Shown: one piece after another, positions 1 through 5,744 of the stretch | How positions within the stretch are numbered: position 1 is the first letter of the stretch | Layout of the letters: each line of letters opens with the position of its first letter | Source: Propionibacteriaceae bacterium UBA6238 | GTDB lineage: Bacteria; Actinomycetota; Actinomycetes; Propionibacteriales; Propionibacteriaceae | Direction of reading: 5' to 3' | DNA length: 6,238 bases | Assembly (NCBI GenBank): GCA_002441465.1 | Contig: DJWE01000080.1 | Location: 1 to 6,238, forward strand | Translations under genes and position numbers: made by a program | The notes under the pieces: model-generated | Databases searched by the model: none | What the model was told of the DNA's origin: nothing | What the model saw: only the letters and a program-made list of their open reading frames with translations

Positions 1-336
1 GTCACTCCCAACGACGTTGGTCTTGACGGCCTGCTGGGGAAAGAACTCACACGAAGGCACCTGCTTGAGGGCGGCCGCGTGAAAGACAAAATCGACGTCA
101 CGCATGGCTGGAGCGACGCTAGCCGCATCCCGCACGTCGCCCAGATAGAACCGGAGACGCTCGTCACTGAACCTTCGACGCATGTCATCCTGCTTCGCCT
201 CGTCCCGGCTGAAGATGTTCACTCGGCCCACCCCTCGCTGGAGCAAGTGAGACGCCATCGTTGCACCGAAGGATCCTGTTCCTCCCGTGATAGTCACCAC
301 GGTCCCTTCAAGCGGCTGTGATTGCATGTTGACCAT
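1..336 (-). CDS. capE: CapE/FnlA-like UDP-GlcNAc 4,6-dehydratase (5-inverting), N-terminal part
   Basis: Extended short-chain dehydrogenase of the CapE/FnlA/WbjB type. In that family the enzyme uses bound NADP to dehydrate and 5-epimerise UDP-GlcNAc in the cytoplasm, the first step to UDP-L-FucNAc. The first 112 codons are present and the reading frame is open to the window edge, so about two thirds of the protein, including the catalytic Tyr/Lys, is missing. Visible marks are the Rossmann glycine motif TGGTGSFG at residues 17-24, IFSRDEAKQDD at 41-51, YLGDVRD at 64-70 and HAAALKQVPSCEFFP at 86-100. The last motif is characteristic of CapE rather than of the long membrane-bound CapD/PglF type, and no N-terminal membrane region is present. 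The ATG at 336 directly follows the TAG of the glycosyltransferase, with AGAGG only 3 nt upstream. A second in-frame ATG at 327 would put the SD 12 nt away. The family is confident; the exact stereochemical outcome is inferred from the motif. Confidence 0.88.
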   Translation of the reverse strand, partial: MVNMQSQPLEGTVVTITGGTGSFGATMASHLLQRGVGRVNIFSRDEAKQDDMRRRFSDERLRFYLGDVRDAASVAPAMRDVDFVFHAAALKQVPSCEFFPQQAVKTNVVGSD

Positions 337-1566
337 CTACCTCTGTCCCTTACTATGAGCTGATTGCATGAGGACACCCTCGATGGCGGCTATCGCCGCT
401 GATCGAGAGAAGCGTTCTGTATAAGTGGATCGCGCACGCTGTCCCATCAGCCTCCGCGTTTCAGCGGAGTCGCTCGCAGCCTTCCGGAAGGCTTGCTCCA
501 GTGAAGAGACACTGTCACTGTCGGCTGTGTGCCCCACTCCGGCGTCTTCAACAATCCTGCGCACATCGCCCTGAACAGTCGTGATGAGAGGCAACCCGTG
601 CGCCAGGCTACTTTGCACTTTCGAAGGGATGGTCCCTCGGAATGCCGGCAAATCCTTCAAAGATACCAAGGCATAGTCCGCCTCTTCGTAGTATCGAGCC
701 ATCTCTGTCTGAGGCACACGCTCGCGGAACTCGACATTTCCAGCTTCCAGGGTATGCACCAGCGCTTTGACCCTGCCCAACGCCGTCCCGTCACCCACAA
801 TCTGCAGGCGGACTCGGGCGTCCCTTGCGTTGTGAGCCGCTTCGACGGCCACTTCCAGAGCCTGCATGTCACCGACGTTCCCCGCATAGAGGATCGTCGT
901 GCCCTTCTGGGGCGCTGAACGCAATGCAGGATCCGCCGGTCGCACGGCTTGGCTCTCATCCGCCCAGTTGTAGACCAAGTGGAGTTTCGAGCGAGCCACG
1001 CCCCGCTCTGCGAGCATCTCGACCATCGATGGAGCGATCCCGATGACCGCGGCCGAACGCCGGTACACGGCGGACAACCAAGGTGCTAGGAGAGTCTCGA
1101 CGATCTTTGTTGCTCGTCCGTCACCAACTAGCGATGATCCCGTGATGGAGTCGGGCCAGAGGTCCTGAACATGCAGAACATAGGGTGCACCTCCCGCAAT
1201 CCGCCAGAGCCAAGGACCCAGAGCAGGGGTCATCTGGGTGGCATAGACGTAGATGACGTCCGCGCCCCTTGCGAAGCCCGATGCTGTTGCCGCTGACAGC
1301 GCGAAAGAACCGTAATTCAGAGCCCGCCGTGTCGCACTCTGTGAATGATCTACCCAGAGGGGTACCCGGAGGACGTCGACACCATGAACCTGCTCATGTG
1401 TTCGCCATGCCTGCCTGTACCCAGAGATGAGACGTCCGGTGGGGTAGTTTGGAAAACCCGTCAGCACTCGAACTTGATGCCCAGCGGCGTTGAGACCATG
1501 TGCCACTGCTGAGGGAATCGGCGTGTTCTCGGGTGGAAAGTACTGCGAAACGACGAGGATTTTCAC
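337..1566 (-). CDS. GT4-family glycosyltransferase, WbuB/CapL-like
   Basis: A 409-aa GT-B fold retaining glycosyltransferase (family GT4), expected to act at the cytoplasmic face and add a sugar to the undecaprenyl-linked acceptor made by the PglC homologue. The N-terminal acceptor domain opens with MKILVVSQYFPPE and carries VQDLWPDS at 133-140. The C-terminal donor domain shows LYAGNVGDMQALE (226-238), LQIVGDG (254-260) and a donor-binding stretch IPSKVQSSLAHGLPLI (313-328). In many GT4 enzymes a Glu follows the SK in the last motif; here the sequence is SKVQSS, a form I associate with WbuB-like transferases. Start is GTG; GTGA overlaps the stop of the acetyltransferase gene by 4 nt and the SD is weak, so coupling probably drives translation. 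The position next to a capE-like gene suggests an L-FucNAc donor, an inference by analogy with E. coli O26 and S. aureus capsule loci. GC is visibly lower than in the upstream genes. Confidence 0.9.
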   Translation of the reverse strand: MKILVVSQYFPPENTPIPSAVAHGLNAAGHQVRVLTGFPNYPTGRLISGYRQAWRTHEQVHGVDVLRVPLWVDHSQSATRRALNYGSFALSAATASGFARGADVIYVYATQMTPALGPWLWRIAGGAPYVLHVQDLWPDSITGSSLVGDGRATKIVETLLAPWLSAVYRRSAAVIGIAPSMVEMLAERGVARSKLHLVYNWADESQAVRPADPALRSAPQKGTTILYAGNVGDMQALEVAVEAAHNARDARVRLQIVGDGTALGRVKALVHTLEAGNVEFRERVPQTEMARYYEEADYALVSLKDLPAFRGTIPSKVQSSLAHGLPLITTVQGDVRRIVEDAGVGHTADSDSVSSLEQAFRKAASDSAETRRLMGQRARSTYTERFSRSAAIAAIEGVLMQSAHSKGQR

Positions 1567-2270
1567 TCGCGAGGTCCGTTCTCGTCCGTGCCTCGCTTGC
1601 CCTCGAGCCGAACCGCGCCCGGCCAGACGCCAGGTACTCCCTTCACGACGACACCCGGTGGAACACTCTTGGTCACAAGAGCAGCAGCACCAACCGTGGC
1701 ACCACGTCCCACCTCTAGCCCCTGGAGGACCGTCGCCCCGGCGCCAACGAGCACCTCCGTCTCAATGAGTACCTCGCCAGAAATGATCGCGCCGGGATTC
1801 ACGGAGACGAAGTCCTCCAGTACCGCGTCATGTCCAACGGTGGCGTTCGGGTTAATATGCACATGACGCCCCAGCTTGACGTTGTTTGAGACGACAGCAC
1901 CAGAGCACACCACAGCGCCCACCTCTAGAGTGACATTGGCACCAAAGGTGGCGCTCGGGTGAACCGCGGTGAATGCCTGGTAGCCCAGATCCTCCAGACG
2001 CGCCACGAGGCGGCGGCGGATGGGGGGCGAACCGATCCCGAGTACATAGCTGACACCCGCGGAGCTGCCGGAGTTCAGCCACTCATCTACGGTCCCGAGG
2101 TATGAGACTTGACGGGCACGAAGTCGTTCTAGGTTGGCGATAGACAGAGCATCGTCCACCACTCCGAGTACGTCAATGTCGGCTCCCTTTGATGCCATCG
2201 CGTCCAGCACATCCAGGCACTCCCGCCCAAACCCGGCCGCACCGACGACTATGACCCTGTCAGACCCCAT
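1563..2270 (-). CDS. pglD: PglD/NeuD-like sugar O- or N-acetyltransferase
   Basis: A 235-aa left-handed beta-helix acetyltransferase of the PglD/NeuD family. In Campylobacter PglD uses acetyl-CoA to acetylate the C4 amine of the UDP-amino-sugar made by PglE, giving UDP-diNAcBac. The N-terminal UDP-sugar-binding Rossmann part begins VIVVGAAGFGRECLDVL (6-22). From about residue 105 to 212 hexapeptide repeats follow (ATFGANV, AVVSNNVKLG, NATVGHDAVLEDF, AIISGEV, GATVGAAALV) and end in KGVPGVW. His147 in VGHD is the predicted catalytic base, followed by Asp148. The ATG at 2270 lies inside the end of the PglC-like gene (11-nt overlap), with GGCGG 5 nt upstream. The frame stays open upstream to 2567, but that part is antiparallel to no family motif and is only the PglC gene read in another frame. 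It overlaps the next gene by 4 nt. The N-acetyl assignment follows from pglE and pglC neighbours; an O-acetyltransferase is less likely. Confidence 0.9.
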   Translation of the reverse strand: MGSDRVIVVGAAGFGRECLDVLDAMASKGADIDVLGVVDDALSIANLERLRARQVSYLGTVDEWLNSGSSAGVSYVLGIGSPPIRRRLVARLEDLGYQAFTAVHPSATFGANVTLEVGAVVCSGAVVSNNVKLGRHVHINPNATVGHDAVLEDFVSVNPGAIISGEVLIETEVLVGAGATVLQGLEVGRGATVGAAALVTKSVPPGVVVKGVPGVWPGAVRLEGKRGTDENGPRE

Positions 2271-2913
2271 GATTGCCGCCAGGAGCAGGGTCCGTGCCTG
2301 TGAAGAGTGTGGCGGTGGCTTCACCCTCCGCGGAGATGCCGTCGCGACGCAGAACGGAGGACACAGTCCTGAGCAGGACTTTGAGATCCATGACGAAGCT
2401 CTGATTATCGACGTACTCCACGTCGATTGCGAGCTTCTGCTCCCAACTAATCGCGTTCCGTCCGCTGACTTGGGCCAGCCCCGTAACGCCTGGGCGTACC
2501 TCATGACGGCGTGCCTGCTCGGGGGTGTATCTATCGAGGTACTCAACGAGCAGCGGCCGGGGGCCAACCAGGCTCATGTCTCCCTTCAGGACGTTCCACA
2601 ACGTCGGAAGCTCGTCCAGGCTGGTGGAGCGCAGGAATCGACCAGTGCGCGTAAGGCGTTCGGCGTCGGACTTGTACGTCGCATCCGGCTCTCGCATTGA
2701 ACGGAACTTCACGAGTTCGAAGATGCGGCCGTCCTTGCCTGGGCGCTGCTGCCGGAAGAGGACGGGGCGGCCCATGGATACGGCGACGGCGACGGCCGTC
2801 GCCGTCGTGATCGGGGCCGTAATTAGGAGCCCTACCGCGCTCGCAATAACGTCGATCACGCGTTTGACGCCGTCATGCAAGGCGCGGGAAGCGTTGGTAT
2901 TCCGGTCAGACAC
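2260..2913 (-). CDS. pglC: PglC-like monotopic phosphoglycosyl transferase (initiating sugar transferase)
   Basis: A 217-aa small phosphoglycosyl transferase (bacterial sugar transferase domain) that moves a phosphosugar from a UDP-sugar to undecaprenyl phosphate, the first committed membrane step of glycan assembly. It has the re-entrant membrane helix (about residues 17-46), FRQQRPGKDGRIFELVKF (53-70), the catalytic Asp-Glu dyad D100-E101 in SLDELP, GDMSLVGPRPLLVEYL (111-126) and RPGVTGLAQVSGRN (140-153). The stretch from VGPRPLLVEYL through AISWEQK to the C-terminal LFTG follows C. jejuni PglC closely as I remember it, favouring diNAcBac-1-P over hexose-1-P substrates. It lacks the long N-terminal membrane domain of WbaP/WcaJ types. 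I prefer GTG at 2913, with GGCGGG 5 nt upstream and an 8-nt GTGTCTGA overlap with the aminotransferase. A TTG at 2937 is in frame but adds 8 residues without homology and lengthens the overlap to 32 nt. Confidence 0.92.
   Translation of the reverse strand: MSDRNTNASRALHDGVKRVIDVIASAVGLLITAPITTATAVAVAVSMGRPVLFRQQRPGKDGRIFELVKFRSMREPDATYKSDAERLTRTGRFLRSTSLDELPTLWNVLKGDMSLVGPRPLLVEYLDRYTPEQARRHEVRPGVTGLAQVSGRNAISWEQKLAIDVEYVDNQSFVMDLKVLLRTVSSVLRRDGISAEGEATATLFTGTDPAPGGNHGV
2784..2807. repeat. 24-bp perfect palindrome inside pglC
   Basis: Two 12-base arms, CGACGGCGACGG and CCGTCGCCGTCG, meet with no loop at 2795/2796. The stretch encodes residues 36-44 of the PglC-like protein (Thr/Ala/Val in the re-entrant helix). 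The symmetry may arise only from GCC-GTC codons facing ACG-GCG codons. It could still form a strong hairpin or cruciform. Confidence 0.75.
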
Positions 2914-4147
2914 GATCGCCCGCCAGGAAGATCCCAATGCGATCGGTCACCCGCGCGACCTGCGCCTCCGTGAGAACTGAGCCGCTCGGCATCGAGACGC
3001 CACGGGCGAAGAGCCGCTCGCCAGTTCCGTCGGTGAAGGCCCGCAGCCCTTCAAACACCGGCTGGACGTGCATCGGCTTCCAAAGAGGTCGAGCTTCGAT
3101 GTTGGCTTCCAGCAGGGCAAGCCGCAAGTCGTCAGCATCGAAACCTGCAACCGCAGGGTCGACAAGAACAGACGTGAGCCACCAGTTATCCCTTGTCGAG
3201 CCACCGTCGGCGCCTGACGGCTCTCCAAAGAGGGTGACGCCGGGCACGCGGCCGAAGAACTGCCGATAGTGCAACCGAAGCAGGCGGCGGCGCTCGATCA
3301 TCTCGTCGAGCCGCGACAGCTGGGCGCGTCCCAGCGCCGCCAGCAGGTTCGACAGGCGATAGTTGTAGCCGACATCGGTGTGCTCGTAGTGCGCGACAGG
3401 CTGTCGCGCTTGAGTGGCGAGGTAGCGGACCCGGCGCGCCGTCTCCGGGTCGTCGGTGAGGAGAGCTCCCCCTCCTGACGTTGTCATGATCTTGTTCCCG
3501 TTGAACGACACCGCCGCGGCGACACCGTACGATCCTGAAGATCGACCCTGGCGCACCGCACCGAGCGACTCAGCCGCGTCGGACAACACGGGCACCCCAT
3601 AGGTGGCAGCGATCGCTCCAATCCGCTCATGGTCAGCGACCTTGCCCAACAGATCTACCGGAACCACCGCACGAACCGTGCGGCCTTCGGACTTCAGTTC
3701 CCGGAAGGCCTCTTCCAAGAGGTCAGGGTTCATGTTGCCGGTCTCATCACAGTCAACAAACACCGGCTCTGCGCCCGTGTAGGTGATGGCATTCGCCGTG
3801 GCTGCAAAAGTCATCGAGGACGTGATCACTAGATCGCCTCTACCTACACCAAGCGTCAGCAGGCCGAGGTGCAGCGCCGCGGTGCCCGACGACAGGGCAA
3901 CCGCGTGGGCGCGCCCGCAGTACGCGGCGAGCTCCTGCTCGAAGGCATCGACCTCAGGCCCAAGGGGCGCGATCCAGCCCGATCGGACAGCCCGAAGGAG
4001 GGCTTCTTCTTCAAGTTCTGTCACATCAGGCGACGAGAGGTGGATCCTCTCTGTCGACGGGTGTGCAGCCTTGGGGCCAGCTCCTCCCGGGCCCACCGGA
4101 CGCGACGAGGCCGCGGTCACGTCGTCCTTCAGTTTTTGTCGATTCAT
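2906..4147 (-). CDS. pglE: PglE-like PLP-dependent sugar aminotransferase (DegT/DnrJ/EryC1/StrS)
   Basis: A 413-aa fold-type I aminotransferase of the DegT/DnrJ/EryC1/StrS family. The PglE branch transfers the amino group of glutamate to C4 of a UDP-4-keto-6-deoxy-HexNAc in the cytoplasm. The start of the family domain, IHLSSPDVTELEEEAL followed by SGWIAPLGPEVDAFE (56-70), is typical of PglE-like enzymes. SSGTAALHLGL (86-96) contributes to the phosphate-binding site, D190 in SDAAESLGA pairs with the PLP pyridine nitrogen, and K219 in SFNGNKIMTTSGGG is the Schiff-base lysine. The ATG at 4147 has an exceptionally strong SD, GGGGGG, with a 6-nt spacer. That start gives about 33 residues before the usual family start, a low-complexity Gly/Pro/Ala tail of unknown role; in-frame GTG codons at residues 10 and 18 lack an SD. 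It is the first gene of the overlapping block and lies 105 nt after the kinase gene. Confidence 0.93.
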   Translation of the reverse strand: MNRQKLKDDVTAASSRPVGPGGAGPKAAHPSTERIHLSSPDVTELEEEALLRAVRSGWIAPLGPEVDAFEQELAAYCGRAHAVALSSGTAALHLGLLTLGVGRGDLVITSSMTFAATANAITYTGAEPVFVDCDETGNMNPDLLEEAFRELKSEGRTVRAVVPVDLLGKVADHERIGAIAATYGVPVLSDAAESLGAVRQGRSSGSYGVAAAVSFNGNKIMTTSGGGALLTDDPETARRVRYLATQARQPVAHYEHTDVGYNYRLSNLLAALGRAQLSRLDEMIERRRLLRLHYRQFFGRVPGVTLFGEPSGADGGSTRDNWWLTSVLVDPAVAGFDADDLRLALLEANIEARPLWKPMHVQPVFEGLRAFTDGTGERLFARGVSMPSGSVLTEAQVARVTDRIGIFLAGDRV

Positions 4148-4252
4148 CTAGATCCCCCCGGATTTCGGCGTTGCAGCTACCAGCTTCTACTGTCAGGCCG
4201 GCACCCACAGCACCCGCCCACACCGCCCAGAGCGGCTTCAAAGCACACTCCC
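4148..4252. other. 105-nt gap between kinase fusion and aminotransferase
   Basis: This gap holds the SD of the aminotransferase gene. I see no T-tract terminator; the only short stem is CCGC-CCAGA-GCGG, too weak to call. No clear -35/-10 pair is seen on the minus strand, so read-through from the kinase gene is the simplest view. A frame starting at a GTG that overlaps the kinase stop runs across the gap, but I do not accept it as a gene. Confidence 0.5.
4154..4159 (-). promoter_or_regulatory. ribosome binding site of the pglE-like gene
   Basis: On the minus strand a run of six G precedes ATCTAG and the ATG at 4147, a 6-nt spacer. It decides the long start of the aminotransferase. It is the strongest SD among the five downstream genes, which fits independent translation initiation after the 105-nt gap. 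Confidence 0.65.
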
Positions 4253-5608
4253 TCACTTGGTACGGGCTTCCACATAGTAGCCCTGGTACACCTCGCGCGA
4301 CCGCTCGGCAACGTCGTTAAGCACGACGCCGAGCAGGCTAGCGTGTGATGAGGCCAGGATGTCGACGGCCTCCTCCACGTGGGCGCGCTTGGCCACACCG
4401 GACCGGCTGACGAGGATGGCGCCGCCCGTTTGGGCAGACAGCACCACCGCGTCGGTCACTGGAAGCAGTGGCGGCGTGTCGAAGAGGACGTAGTCGTAGT
4501 GCCGCTCCACCGAGGCGATCAGCTGCGCCATGGCGTCGGAGCCGAGCATCTCTGATGGATTCGGTGGGATGCTGCCTGCGGGTAGGACGTCCAGACGGCC
4601 CGGACCGGTGGGAATCACCAGGTCGGCGAACGAGGCGCGGCCTGCCAGGACATCGGTCAAGCCTAGCTCCGCATCGAGCCTCATCCTCGCGGCCACCTGA
4701 GGGCGCCGCAGATCAGCGTCGATGAGCAACACCGACTCCCCGGCCTGCGCCAGGACCCGTGCGAGGTTGACGACGGTCTCCGTCTTTCCCTCGTTCGGGA
4801 TGGAGGAGGTCACCACGAACGACGGCCGGCGTTCGCCGCCAAGCCCGAGGAAGCCCACGTTGGTGCGGAGCCGCCGATAGGCCTCCCCGTTGGCCCAGTG
4901 CTGGCCGCCCGCGTCCGAGGCTCGGCCCGCCGGCGTGGTGAGGTGCCCGATCGAGGCCAGCACCGGAGCGTCCGTCAGCTGCTCGACATCCTCGGTGGAC
5001 CGAACGCGTGTGTCCGCCAAGCTGCGGAGGATCGCTTGTCCGAATCCCAGCATGAGGCCGAGCAGCACCCCCAGGGCCAGATTCACCGCAGGTCGCGGAG
5101 CAACAGGCACAGCGGGGACAGGTGCATCATCGACGACGGTGGCACTCACGAGATCGGTGCCGTCGGCCGACGGCGGGGCCAGTTCCGCCACCGCAGTCTG
5201 CAGGCTGTCCGCCACGGCGTTGGCGATCTCCGCCGCCGCAACAGGATCCTGATTCTGCGCCTCAATGCGGATCACAGAAGTGGCCGTTGGTGCACTAACG
5301 ACCAGCGATTCCTTGAGCGAGGACGGAGTCTCATCGAGACCCAATTCGCGGATCACCGGGTCCAACACCATGGCCGAGGTGGCCACCGCCACATAGGACT
5401 TGACCTGCCGCTCCGCGTAGGTGGCGCCCTGCGAGAGTTCGCCCGCGGTGCCCCCGCTTTCGACGGAGATGAACACCGACGCCGTCGACGCGTAGGTGGG
5501 CTTCTGAAGCAGCGTGACTACGGCCGCGACTGCCACACACGCGAGAACAGTGGCCAACGCGCTTCTCCAATACCGTCTCAAAATGTGAAGGTACTGTTGA
5601 AACTCCAT
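4253..5608 (-). CDS. Wzz-type polysaccharide co-polymerase fused to BY-type tyrosine kinase
   Basis: A 451-aa inner-membrane protein that joins a chain-length determinant (Wzz/CapA-like) to a bacterial tyrosine autokinase (CapB/CpsD-like). It would control length and export of the polymer. A first membrane helix lies at about residues 17-35. The extracytoplasmic loop follows, then the co-polymerase proline motif PVPAVPVAPRPAVNLALG (163-180) leading into the second helix (about 175-196). The cytoplasmic ATPase part has Walker A SSIPNEGKTE (268-277, Lys275), Walker A' LLIDADLRRP (294-303, Asp297 and Asp299) and Walker B VLFDTPP (374-380, Asp378). The C-terminus has Tyr441, Tyr444 and Tyr445, a short cluster for autophosphorylation. 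The ATG at 5608 has GAGGA 5 nt upstream; twelve further codons are open upstream but would lack the SD and family similarity. It is the first gene of the minus-strand unit. The second position of Walker A is Asn instead of the common Gly, probably tolerated. Confidence 0.93.
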   Translation of the reverse strand: MEFQQYLHILRRYWRSALATVLACVAVAAVVTLLQKPTYASTASVFISVESGGTAGELSQGATYAERQVKSYVAVATSAMVLDPVIRELGLDETPSSLKESLVVSAPTATSVIRIEAQNQDPVAAAEIANAVADSLQTAVAELAPPSADGTDLVSATVVDDAPVPAVPVAPRPAVNLALGVLLGLMLGFGQAILRSLADTRVRSTEDVEQLTDAPVLASIGHLTTPAGRASDAGGQHWANGEAYRRLRTNVGFLGLGGERRPSFVVTSSIPNEGKTETVVNLARVLAQAGESVLLIDADLRRPQVAARMRLDAELGLTDVLAGRASFADLVIPTGPGRLDVLPAGSIPPNPSEMLGSDAMAQLIASVERHYDYVLFDTPPLLPVTDAVVLSAQTGGAILVSRSGVAKRAHVEEAVDILASSHASLLGVVLNDVAERSREVYQGYYVEARTK

Positions 5609-5613
5609 AGCCG

Positions 5614-5618
5614 TCCTC
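5614..5618 (-). promoter_or_regulatory. ribosome binding site of the Wzz/BY-kinase gene
   Basis: GAGGA on the minus strand lies 5 nt before the ATG at 5608. This supports the start at MEFQQYLHIL rather than an upstream codon in the same open frame. Confidence 0.6.
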
Positions 5619-5670
5619 GGGTGAGCGCCGCCGCACACCAGCACGACGCGTTGTCAGGGCAGATTGTGCC

Positions 5671-5682
5671 GCCGCTAGCGGC
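5671..5682. repeat. 12-bp perfect palindrome, possible operator
   Basis: GCCGCTAGCGGC is a perfect inverted repeat with 6-base arms and no spacer, in the middle of the divergent intergenic region. It covers the place where the -35 element of the TACAAT promoter would lie. A dimeric regulator could bind here, but chance is possible in GC-rich DNA. Confidence 0.5.
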
Positions 5683-5744
5683 CCATCCGCCGCCTACAAT
5701 AATGTGACTCTGGGTTCAGGCTAAATCGGCCGGGGAAGAGGGAC

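Larger units (their letters stand above)
5609..5744. promoter_or_regulatory. divergent promoter region between kinase fusion and SGNH hydrolase
   Basis: This 136-nt stretch separates two genes transcribed away from each other and should hold both promoters. It contains an AT-rich island at about 5693-5726, unusual here. On the plus strand TACAAT (5695-5700) matches the -10 consensus at five of six bases; a 17-nt spacer would put its -35 at 5672-5677, where the sequence is a poor match. On the minus strand TATTGT (5701-5696) with TTTAGC (5725-5720) 18 nt upstream is a weak candidate for the glycan operon. The two -10 candidates overlap face to face. Calls are by eye only. Confidence 0.45.

Noticed and set aside
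2271..2567. Upstream extension of the acetyltransferase frame by 99 codons
   Set aside because: The family domain begins at the ATG at 2270, which has a GGCGG SD. The extension is the PglC gene read in another frame, without homology.
2134..2700. 188-codon plus-strand frame opposite the PglC- and PglD-like genes
   Set aside because: Antisense shadow of two clear genes, no motif and no SD worth noting.
4205..4245. Possible terminator after the kinase gene
   Set aside because: The only stem is four base pairs and no T-rich tract follows on the minus strand.
4026..4256. 76-codon minus-strand frame starting at a GTG that overlaps the kinase stop (GTGA), with a hydrophobic N-terminus and a Cys at residue 28
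   Set aside because: It overlaps the well-supported aminotransferase start by over 100 nt, has no SD, and the lipobox-like AGSC is a poor match. Probably chance in GC-rich DNA.
5651..5700. TTGTCA at 5651-5656 as -35 for the TACAAT -10
   Set aside because: The spacer would be 38 nt, far outside the 16-19 nt range.
4898..5707. 269-codon plus-strand frame opposite the Wzz/BY-kinase gene
   Set aside because: It is antisense to a gene with full domain motifs, is rich in Arg/His/Gly as expected from the reverse of GC-rich codons, and has no recognisable domain.
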